Shown: positions 44,241 to 50,720 of the stretch, piece after piece
How positions within the stretch are numbered: position 1 is the first letter of the stretch
Layout of the letters: each line of letters begins with the position of its first letter
Program-made: the position numbers and the translations under genes
Source of the DNA: Geobacillus thermocatenulatus
Lineage (GTDB): Bacteria; Bacillota; Bacilli; Bacillales; Anoxybacillaceae
Direction: 5' to 3'
Assembly: GCF_002217655.1 (NCBI RefSeq)
Contig: NZ_NEWK01000001.1
Span: forward strand, 1,560,001 to 1,624,000
Length of the DNA: 64,000 nt
The notes under the pieces: generated by a model
Seen by the model: only the letters and a program-made list of their open reading frames with translations
Database searches by the model: none
What the model was told of the DNA's origin: nothing

Positions 44241-45077
44241 ATGGCGAGAACGTTTTCCTTGGCCCATTTGACGGTGCTCGGCTGCCCGCCGCCGGAGATG
44301 GCGCGCATCGCTGCCCGGACAGGGTATGATTACGTCAGTTTCCGGATCATCTACATGGGGCTTCCGGGCGAGCCGAACTATGCGTTGGCGGAAAATCCGC
44401 AGCTGTTGCGGGAGACGAAAGCGGCGCTGCGGGACACCGGCGTCAAGCTGCTCGACATCGAACTGGCCCGCATTGATGCCGATACGGATCCCAAACGGTA
44501 TGAACCCGCTTTGGAAGTGGCGGCTGAGCTCGGCGGCCGCCACGTCTTAAGCAGCGTTTGGACGACCGACCGCAGCGCTTACATCGAGCGGTTTGCCGAG
44601 CTGTGCGAACTGGCGAAACCATACGGATTGACAGTCGATTTGGAGTATGTGCCGATTGCGGCAGTGACGAATTTGGCTGGGGTCATCGATGTGTTAAAGA
44701 CGGTAAAGAAAGACAATGCTGGCGTTATGATTGATTTGCACCATTTCCACCGCGCCGGCGATTCGCCGGAAGCGTTGGAGGCCGTGCCGCGGGAGTGGTT
44801 CCATTTTCTCCATCTTTGCGACGCGCCGGGTGAAATTCCGGCGTCAAAAGAAGAGATGACAAGAATTCTCCGCGAAGAGCGGCTGTATGTCGGCGAAGGC
44901 GGGATTGATATTGCCGGCATTGTCCGCCGCATTCCAGAAGTTCCATGTTCGATTGAGCTGCCGAACATCAAGCGTGTCAAGGAGCTCGGCTACGAAGAAC
45001 ATGCGCGCCGCTGCCTGCAGTCGGCCAAAGACTATTTTGCCCGTCATATTGCAACGCAAAGCGATCGATCGGCGTGA
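44241..45077 (+). CDS. Sugar phosphate isomerase/epimerase (AP-endonuclease-2-like TIM barrel)
   Basis: 278 residues. TIM-barrel landmarks are TGYDYVSFRIIYMGLPGEPN, LLDIELARIDADT, VDLEYVPIAAV, VMIDLHHFHRAGD and a terminal SIELPNIKRVKELG, with Glu, Asp, His and Glu metal ligands as in hydroxypyruvate and xylose isomerase-like proteins. Last enzyme gene before the TRAP transporter. It is 32 bp after the ThDP gene. Confidence 0.85.
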   Translation: MARTFSLAHLTVLGCPPPEMARIAARTGYDYVSFRIIYMGLPGEPNYALAENPQLLRETKAALRDTGVKLLDIELARIDADTDPKRYEPALEVAAELGGRHVLSSVWTTDRSAYIERFAELCELAKPYGLTVDLEYVPIAAVTNLAGVIDVLKTVKKDNAGVMIDLHHFHRAGDSPEALEAVPREWFHFLHLCDAPGEIPASKEEMTRILREERLYVGEGGIDIAGIVRRIPEVPCSIELPNIKRVKELGYEEHARRCLQSAKDYFARHIATQSDRSA

Positions 45078-45094
45078 CTAGTCAACAGAGAAAT

Positions 45095-45126
45095 ATGGCA
45101 GCGCTTCCGATACGGGAGGCTGCCAT
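45095..45126 (+). terminator. Stem-loop between the enzyme genes and dctP
   Basis: ATGGCAGC pairs with GCTGCCAT over a 16-base loop, followed by AT-rich DNA. Possibly a partial terminator separating enzyme and transporter transcripts. The remaining 220 bp to dctP contain no gene. Confidence 0.6.
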
Positions 45127-45352
45127 ACAGATATTCTTAATTATCGGAAAATTTTATATATTAATTCCGTTGTTAGAAAGAAATGGCTTGCTCATTTGGT
45201 TGTTTCCCGCATGACCGGACGTTGTCGCGAGAGAACAGAATGGCGTGCGGCCAAACGGGAATGCGGGTTCAACATACAACACGATGCCAGCCGGTTGATC
45301 CGTTCGGCTGCATCAATTATTGCACTATGGAGGAAAGAAGGGGGAAAACGGA

Positions 45353-46369
45353 ATGAAAAAGATGTTGGTGTTGTTGTTTGCCTGCCTGTTAGTGCTTGCG
45401 GGGTGCTCATCGAAATCCGAGCCGCAAGGGGGCGGCGCGGCGAAGAAAACCGAACCGAAAGTAATGAAAATGGCCGTTGCGACATCGAAGGATCGTTCGC
45501 TGACGAAAGGATTGTACAAATTTGCGGAAATTGTGGAAAAAGAAACAAACGGCTCGATCAAAGTGGAAGTGTATCCGGATGGACAGCTCGGGGGAGACGT
45601 GGCCGTGTTTGAAGCGCTGAAGATGGGTACGATTCAAGGATCGACGATGTCGACCGGTCCGATCGCTTCATTCGCTCCACGCATCGGGGTGCTAGATTTG
45701 CCGTTTTTATTCAAAGATCGAGAAACCGCTTACAAAGTGCTGGATGGGAAAATCGGTCAAGACTTGCTCAACGATTTGCCGTCTGTCGGCGTGATCGGCT
45801 TGAACTATTGGGAAAACGGCTTCCGCCATTTGACGAACAATAAGCGGGAAGTCAAAAGCGTCGACGACATTAAAGGGTTGAAAATTCGCACGTTGGAAAA
45901 CGATCTTCATATTGATTTGTGGAAAGAGTTGGGCGCCACACCGGTGCCGATGGCATTCACGGAGTTGTTCACCGCTTTAGAGCAGCACGTGGTCGACGGC
46001 CAAGAAAACCCGGTCGGGAATGTGGCGATCAATAAGTTTTACGAAGTGCAAAAATATTTGACGAAAACCGGCCACGTCTACAACGCAAGTCCGTTGCTCA
46101 TCAGCAAAAAGTTTTGGGACACGTTGACGGACAAGGAAAAAGACATCATCAAAAAAGCCGCGGAAGAAGCGAGAGACTATCAGCGCAAGCTCAACCAAGA
46201 AGAAGATGAGAAAATGTTCGACTATTTGAAACAGCAAGGCATGGTCATTACCGAACTCTCTCCGGAGGAGAAGCAAAAATTTGTCGAAAAAGTGCAGCCC
46301 ATCTATCAAAAATACGCGCCGAAATTCGGCCAAGATCTCGTGAACGAATTGGTTAACGCAGGAAAATAA
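45353..46369 (+). CDS. dctP: TRAP transporter substrate-binding lipoprotein DctP
   Basis: 338 residues from the ATG at 45353. Lipoprotein signal peptide ending in the lipobox LVLAGC, so it is membrane-tethered on the outside. DctP-family body: KMAVATSKDRSLTKGLYKFAEIVEKETNGSIKVEVYPDGQLGG, then GLNYWENGFRHLTNNKREVKSVDDIKGLKIRTLEN with the substrate-carboxylate-binding Arg, and VVDGQENPVGN. The ligand is probably an organic acid used by the upstream enzymes. RBS GAGGAAAGAAGGGGG. Confidence 0.9.
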   Translation: MKKMLVLLFACLLVLAGCSSKSEPQGGGAAKKTEPKVMKMAVATSKDRSLTKGLYKFAEIVEKETNGSIKVEVYPDGQLGGDVAVFEALKMGTIQGSTMSTGPIASFAPRIGVLDLPFLFKDRETAYKVLDGKIGQDLLNDLPSVGVIGLNYWENGFRHLTNNKREVKSVDDIKGLKIRTLENDLHIDLWKELGATPVPMAFTELFTALEQHVVDGQENPVGNVAINKFYEVQKYLTKTGHVYNASPLLISKKFWDTLTDKEKDIIKKAAEEARDYQRKLNQEEDEKMFDYLKQQGMVITELSPEEKQKFVEKVQPIYQKYAPKFGQDLVNELVNAGK

Positions 46370-46386
46370 CCGAATGGCAAAGCCGG

Positions 46387-46414
46387 CTCTTAAGGGGAGT
46401 CCACCCCTTAAGAG
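46387..46414 (+). promoter_or_regulatory. Intergenic stem-loop between dctP and dctQ
   Basis: CTCTTAAGGGG pairs perfectly with CCCCTTAAGAG around a six-base loop, without a T-run. A likely 3' stabiliser that gives excess binding protein over permease, as is common for transporter operons. Confidence 0.65.
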
Positions 46415-46448
46415 TTCTTCCATTCTTGCAGACTTGGAGGGGACAGCG

Positions 46449-47039
46449 ATGAAAAGGATCGGAGCCGTTCTGGAGAAGGCGCTGAACGCCTTAATGGCGT
46501 TCTGTCTCGCGTTTATGTCCATTCTTGTATTCGGCAACGTCGTGCTCCGCTATGCATTTAACTCCGGCATCACGTGGTCGGAAGAAATGTCGCGCTTTCT
46601 GTTCATTTGGATGTCGTTTTTAGGCGCGGTCGGTGCTTTGAAAGACCATGACCATCTAGGCGTCGATACATTGGTGCGGAAGCTGCCGACCGGCGCCAAG
46701 CGCGTCGTGTTTGTCATCAGCAATGCGATCGTGCTGTATGTTCTCTATTTGCTTTTGGATGGAAGCTGGAAGATGACGATGAGCGGCTTGGAAAGCAAAG
46801 CCCCGGCCACCGGGCTGCCGATGGCGTTCATCTACGGAACCGGGCTTGTCGTGAGCATCGGGATGGGCCTCATCATTTTGTGCCATTTGTATCAGGCGCT
46901 GTTTCGCCCCGGGGCGATTGAGGAGCTGACGAGAATGAAAGAATCGGAAGAAGAAATCATGACGGCCGCTCCCGTCGAGCACGAAGCGGCAGAATGGGCG
47001 CACGGGCGAACGCAAGGCGCCGCTGGAGGTGAGCGGTAA
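46449..47039 (+). CDS. dctQ: TRAP transporter small permease DctQ
   Basis: 196 residues from the ATG at 46449 (RBS TGGAGGGG). Four transmembrane segments, with the family motif GITWSEEMSRFLFIWMSFLGAVGALKDHDHLGVD. A hydrophilic C-terminal tail is rich in Glu and Ala. Its partner dctM starts in the TAAATG overlap but is destroyed after 17 codons, so this subunit has no local partner. Confidence 0.9.
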   Translation: MKRIGAVLEKALNALMAFCLAFMSILVFGNVVLRYAFNSGITWSEEMSRFLFIWMSFLGAVGALKDHDHLGVDTLVRKLPTGAKRVVFVISNAIVLYVLYLLLDGSWKMTMSGLESKAPATGLPMAFIYGTGLVVSIGMGLIILCHLYQALFRPGAIEELTRMKESEEEIMTAAPVEHEAAEWAHGRTQGAAGGER

Positions 47040-47090
47040 ATGGCGTTGGTCGTTTTTATCGGGTCGCTGTTAGGGGTCATGGCGCTCGGA
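47040..47090 (+). pseudogene. dctM: TRAP large permease DctM, truncated after 17 codons
   Basis: The frame MALVVFIGSLLGVMALG is the expected DctM N-terminus. It is cut at 47090, where a 127-bp IS left end in reverse orientation begins and gives an immediate TAA. The remaining roughly 400 codons are absent from the window, so the TRAP system cannot function unless another dctM exists elsewhere. Confidence 0.88.
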
Positions 47091-47216
47091 TAAATAGCAT
47101 GAATTCGAACGTCCATGGTGTGGAAACTCCTTTGCTTTCCTTGTGTACCAAGGACCTATTCGACATCGGGATGAAAAAATCCTCCCGATTTTCGTCGGGA
47201 GGGTGCGAAATGTGAG
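47090..47216 (-). mobile_element. 127-bp left-end fragment of IS-A, reverse orientation
   Basis: Reverse complement of 13448-13574 with no difference I can find, including the terminal CTCACATTTCGCA (outer edge at 47216) and the nine codons ending at ATTTAT (inner edge, against dctM). Confidence 0.88.
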
Positions 47217-47378
47217 ATATATCGTCTTTTTAGAAAGGAAAAGCTGTTAAAAGGAACATTCCAAAAGACTGCTGGCAAGAAGGATATTACGTATGACCTA
47301 AAGAATGAGTACAAAATAAAGTGGAAAGAAATAAAGGGAACTGAAGAATATTTTATAGCCAAAGTTGAGCGGAGCTAA
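47217..47378 (+). pseudogene. C-terminal remnant of an unidentified gene
   Basis: Directly outside the IS end, one frame reads KEKLLKGTFQKTAGKKDITY, DLKNEYKIKWKEIKGTEEYF, IAKVERS and stops at 47378. Codon use is lysine-rich and AT-rich, unlike the dct genes to the left. Family not recognised. Confidence 0.45.
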
Positions 47379-47495
47379 TATATTCTGTTTGTTCTTTCTC
47401 CCTCGGGCAGTTTATAAAGGATTTAGGTGTAAAAAACGTGTCATTGGTAAGCGATGATAATAGAGAGAACCTTCAACAAAAAAGAGCCAGCTCTT

Positions 47496-47858
47496 TTATT
47501 TTTTCACGAAAGACAAGGGTTTTCGATGTTGTCGTTTTTGTTGTACATAAGCTTTGACTTCATCCGAAAGTGTGGCATTCAGATGGAGTTCTTTTGCAAT
47601 GACATGTAGCATCTTCGCCACATCTTCTACCCGATGACGGTCAAGATCAGGGAGTAAACGAGAAACGGTTTGTTTGGCAACCTCTGATTCCAAAAGTGGA
47701 ACAACGCTCCCGACTTTACGAGCCACTTCTAACGAAAGCTCTGCCGTTTTTTGACGATAACTCGTTCCTCCGTTTAGATGAAATTCCCATTCTTTTTGCA
47801 ACTCATGAAGGAAGTCTGCGAAAGATACTACATGTTCTTTTCCCATTACTTCATCCAT
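47496..47858 (-). CDS. Hypothetical protein, 120 aa, helical
   Basis: Starts MDEVMGKEHVVSFADFLHEL behind a strong RBS (AAGGAGG) and a TATAAT-like -10. Predominantly helical and charged, ending in a basic tail (QQKRQHRKPLSFVKK). No transmembrane segment or known motif. It stands alone in the AT-rich island, and the next 360 bp (47859-48225) carry only regulatory-looking repeats. Confidence 0.6.
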   Translation of the reverse strand: MDEVMGKEHVVSFADFLHELQKEWEFHLNGGTSYRQKTAELSLEVARKVGSVVPLLESEVAKQTVSRLLPDLDRHRVEDVAKMLHVIAKELHLNATLSDEVKAYVQQKRQHRKPLSFVKK

Positions 47859-48120
47859 TCTAAATGCCTCCTTTCCTTCAGATTGTTCATCTTTATCTTA
47901 TTATATACCCTTTTCTTTAGGCTCTAACATAACTACGGATAACTTTTACTGTTATTTCATTCGTCGATGTACCAATTTGTTTTGGCGTGGTTGTCTGTTA
48001 AATGTTGATTTTTGATGAATATTGTTGGGAAGTGCGTGATGTTATATGGTATTGATAAATATTGCGGAAAAGAGAAAAAAATGCAATAGAGCTTAATCCA
48101 TAGCGATTAAAAGAAATGTT

Positions 48121-48138
48121 TAACCACTATAGTGGTTA
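48121..48138. promoter_or_regulatory. Perfect 18-bp palindrome, candidate operator
   Basis: TAACCACTATAGTGGTTA is self-complementary and flanked on both sides by the direct repeat AGAAATGTTTAA (48110 and 48139). It lies about 90 bp upstream of the small gene at 48226. Confidence 0.5.
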
Positions 48139-48225
48139 GAAGAAATGTTTAAGCAGTAATTTGCTAAATCAGGCTACCATTTTCTATGGTATTATTTTCT
48201 AAAAAGAAAGATGGAGGGGTTGAGG

Positions 48226-48507
48226 ATGAGAGAAGCAGAGTTTAGAAATTTCTTAATTAACGACAGTAATATTAAAAGCAAAGTGAAAGCTGTTAATTCA
48301 AGAGTGGCAAAAGCTCTTAAGGTGGAAAGAGAGTTCAACATCAATTTAGACGATGTTGTAAAAAATGATGAAGCTATGTACAATTTGTTGCTTCAAATTC
48401 AAGAGAAGCTCAATGATAAGCAATGCCATAACGCTTATCAAAATGCGGTACGAAAATATTATTTGTTTGTTAATGGGAAAGAATTTCCTAGATTAAATCA
48501 ATGTTAA
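48226..48507 (+). CDS. Hypothetical protein, 93 aa
   Basis: Starts MREAEFRNFLINDSNIKSKV after RBS GGAGGGG. The N-terminal NSRVAKALKVEREFNINLDD and the C-terminal AYQNAVRKYYLFVNGKEFPR recall short helical modules at the front of some restriction or phage-defence proteins, but the match is too weak for a function. Possibly controlled by the palindrome upstream. Confidence 0.55.
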   Translation: MREAEFRNFLINDSNIKSKVKAVNSRVAKALKVEREFNINLDDVVKNDEAMYNLLLQIQEKLNDKQCHNAYQNAVRKYYLFVNGKEFPRLNQC

Positions 48508-48603
48508 AAGACAAGAAATATTTATTTACAAACATGTTAAATAGAATTCTTAAATATAAAGTCTTATTGTGCAGTTATCCCCATAACGATAAGGCAAAAC
48601 AAA

Positions 48604-48640
48604 AACCTCTCCGTTATGGGGAGGTTAAGATCTTTTTTTA
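48604..48640. terminator. Bidirectional terminator
   Basis: AACCTCTCC/GGGGAGGTT stem with T-rich sequence on both sides (TCTTTTTTT to the right, TTTTTGTTTTG on the minus strand). Separates the 48226 gene from the minus-strand gene at 48.7-48.9 kb. Confidence 0.75.
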
Positions 48641-48696
48641 TCACTTATTTTTACGTTGAATTTTGATCAACCAGAATAACCACACGAAGTCAAAGG

Positions 48697-48727
48697 TGAA
48701 CAAAAAAGAGCTTCATTATGAAGCCCT
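48697..48727 (-). terminator. Terminator of the minus-strand 59-aa gene
   Basis: On the minus strand GGGCTTCATAATGAAGCTC is followed by TTTTTT. Confidence 0.8.
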
Positions 48728-48742
48728 CTTGAGTTATTCCAT

Positions 48743-48922
48743 TCATCGTTCAAGAAATCTCTCCATTTCTTTTTCACTGAGTTCCTGGGGGATAACTCTT
48801 TTTTGTTTACAGTAGTCATATAATGCTCGGACTTTCACTTTTGGTTCTTTTGAAGAACGTGGAACAGCGTACACACCGTCTGGAAATGCATCATCAAGTT
48901 GTTTTATGTCATTTATCAACAT
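48743..48922 (-). CDS. Hypothetical protein, about 59 aa
   Basis: MLINDIKQLDDAFPDGVYAV and a charged C-terminus (SEKEMERFLER). The start at 48922 has an AAGGTGAG RBS; earlier ATGs (48946, 48976) are open but less well placed. A dedicated terminator follows, which supports a real gene. Family unknown. Confidence 0.5.
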   Translation of the reverse strand: MLINDIKQLDDAFPDGVYAVPRSSKEPKVKVRALYDYCKQKRVIPQELSEKEMERFLER

Positions 48923-49005
48923 TTTTTCACTCACCTTTTTTAACATTATAACCTTTTTCTGTAGGAAGTGAAACATCTATTCAATTTTTAGACTAACATC
49001 AGTAG

Positions 49006-49158
49006 TATGCAATAATTGTTCATTCGAAAAATTCTGTACCTGTTCTCTTGAAGAAGAACTTGAAGAAGAAAAAGGATCAAAGGGGACATGGGCAATATGA
49101 CTTTGGAAATGTGTGGAGTTTTACATCAGATATCCTTTTTATTGAGCGAAGGGGCTAG
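49006..49158 (+). pseudogene. Orphan C-terminal fragment, possibly a polymorphic-toxin tail
   Basis: A 50-codon open stretch without a start ends LKKKKDQRGHGQYDFGNVWS, FTSDILFIERRG, stop. A Lys-rich linker plus a compact tail followed by two small genes is the layout of displaced toxin tips with immunity genes. This is inference only; the tail family is not recognised. Confidence 0.3.
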
Positions 49159-49200
49159 ATAATGCCACCATACTTAGGTTGCGGCATTAGGAGGTAAGGC

Positions 49201-49452
49201 ATGAACACTATTTGGATGATCTTCATCGTAGATCACGACAGAGATTTTCCGAATTTCTTTCCTATCGCTGCTTATTCATCACAAGAAAAAGCACTCAATA
49301 AGTTGGAATCACTACCGAAAAATCATAATTATCAGTTGTTCAGGATTCCAATCGATGATTTTTTTGGGGTGATTACTAACAATAGGGAAATATGTAGTGG
49401 AATGGGCAATCTTTATCATGAACATTTCCACTATCTTGATGGCGATAGTTAA
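49201..49452 (+). CDS. Small hypothetical protein, 83 aa (immunity-like?)
   Basis: MNTIWMIFIVDHDRDFPNFF, then AAYSSQEKALNKLESLPKNH and YQLFRIPIDDFFG: the Ser-Ser-x-Glu-Lys-Ala / Leu-Pro / Tyr-x-Leu pattern resembles small alpha/beta proteins often annotated as immunity or DUF7336-type. RBS TTAGGAGGTAAGG. The gene follows the orphan tail at 49.0-49.16 kb by 42 bp. Function not established. Confidence 0.5.
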   Translation: MNTIWMIFIVDHDRDFPNFFPIAAYSSQEKALNKLESLPKNHNYQLFRIPIDDFFGVITNNREICSGMGNLYHEHFHYLDGDS

Positions 49453-49502
49453 AAATATCCATGTAAAAAACTATTCGGATTAATAATACAGGAGGAAATC
49501 GT

Positions 49503-49955
49503 ATGGAGAAAAGCTATTTTGGAGTTCATGACGTAGATGATAAGGGAAATAAAATTATAATCACATGTGAAGGTGTAGATGATCAACAGTTAGCACATTT
49601 TGGTGGTTTAGATTTGCATGTGAAAGCGGTCAAGACGCTAATTCGTAATACCAACGGAACAGACTTTGCTCGTAAAGCAGGAGATTTCTTTATCGAAGAC
49701 AAGGTAATCGCTTTGTACTTGAATGAAATTGGTCGACTCATTAGAAACTTTTCTGATGAAAGAGAATGGTTAAAAGACTACTCCAATATGGAATTGGTTC
49801 AAAATTTTTTGGAACATTGGCAAGATAATAGCGAGATTGTAGAACTTGTGAATGCAGACAATCAAGCAATGGAAAATGCGAGCAAGGAATTCAAGAGAGA
49901 AGAAGATGAAATTTGGGAGAATATAATAAGCGAGCTGCGTTCCGAGAAAAAATAG
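49503..49955 (+). CDS. Hypothetical acidic protein, 150 aa
   Basis: MEKSYFGVHDVDDKGNKIII, acidic throughout, with a long helical C-terminus (NASKEFKREEDEIWENIISEL). RBS AGGAGGAAATC. Forms a pair with the 49201 gene (50 bp apart). Family not recognised; an immunity role would fit the context but is unsupported. Confidence 0.5.
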   Translation: MEKSYFGVHDVDDKGNKIIITCEGVDDQQLAHFGGLDLHVKAVKTLIRNTNGTDFARKAGDFFIEDKVIALYLNEIGRLIRNFSDEREWLKDYSNMELVQNFLEHWQDNSEIVELVNADNQAMENASKEFKREEDEIWENIISELRSEKK

Positions 49956-50127
49956 AGTAAATAGGGAATAGGATTTAGCTTCTCCCTATTCCTTACGAAA
50001 AAAGCTGGTAAAGGTATTGGGGAGGGTGCAAAGGAAGGATAAAGGTTACTAAGGATCAATTTTTTCAATTGTTTTTTGCTATTTTATTATTTTTTTGCAC
50101 TAGTCTTAGAAAAAAGAAAATTAACTA

Positions 50128-50156
50128 TTGACATATTCTAGTTCTTATGTTATTTT
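50128..50156 (+). promoter_or_regulatory. Promoter upstream of the structured RNA
   Basis: TTGACA (50128-50133), 17-bp spacer, TATTTT (50151-50156) in very AT-rich DNA. Confidence 0.55.
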
Positions 50157-50262
50157 ATAACTGGATTTTGAATTTTATATATTTTAATGTTTTGTTTTAG
50201 TATTTTTGGTTTTTGCTATTTTGGATTATTTTCCTTTGTAGTAAATTCAGCATACAAGAATA

Positions 50263-50391
50263 GGGCTGAATTACTCAGAGGTGCATGTTTACTTAGGTCT
50301 GTTTAGTTTACTTAGTAGTTTCACCAAGGGGGGAGTATACCCTTTTGGTGGTATGGACCTATAGCATGCACCTCGTCGAGTAGTTCAGCCC
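50263..50391 (+). ncRNA. Candidate structured RNA with terminator-like closing stem
   Basis: The 630-bp gap after the 49503 gene contains nested pairings. GGGCTGAATTACTC (50263-50276) pairs with GAGTAGTTCAGCCC (50378-50391), and AGGTGCATG (50279-50287) pairs exactly with CATGCACCT (50365-50373). An apical hairpin CACCAAGGG...CCCTTTTGGTG lies at 50322-50350. The closing stem runs into CTTTTGTTTT, so the element can end transcription itself. It sits about 150 bp upstream of a gene start, allowing either a small RNA or a regulated leader. I do not recognise a known class. Confidence 0.55.
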
Positions 50392-50543
50392 TTTTGTTTT
50401 GTATTGTTCCTTGAAAACTAAATAACTCTCCCTTTTGTTTCATCGTACTTACTTCTGTTTACATAGGGAGTGGCAAGATGACTTTTGCATTGGTTGTCTT
50501 GTCTAATCTCCTAAAACACATTTTTGAAATGGAGGGAAACAAA

Positions 50544-50593
50544 ATGAATCAAGGACAATTATCTAAGAAAATAAGTAATTTTAAATGTTATAA
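50544..50593 (+). pseudogene. 5' stub of a gene cut by an IS left end
   Basis: ATG at 50544 with the excellent RBS GGAGGG begins MNQGQLSKKISNFKCYN and is cut at 50594 by the IS terminal repeat. Its leader (50392-50543) contains CCTTGAAAACTAAATAA, resembling the boxA-proximal sequence of Bacillus rRNA spacers. Identity of the lost gene unknown. Confidence 0.5.
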
Positions 50594-50720
50594 CTCACAT
50601 TTCGCAACCTCCCGAGCAGAATCGGGAGGATTTTTTGAGGGGGATGCCGAATAAATCCTTGATACACCGAGAAAGCAAAGGAGTTTCGGCATCATGACCA
50701 TTCGGATTCAGGCGATTTAT
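50594..50720 (+). mobile_element. 127-bp left-end duplicate of IS-A2
   Basis: Perfect direct repeat of the first 127 bp of the intact element that follows at 50721, from CTCACATTTCGCA through nine transposase codons (MTIRIQAIY) to GCGATTTAT. Confidence 0.92.
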
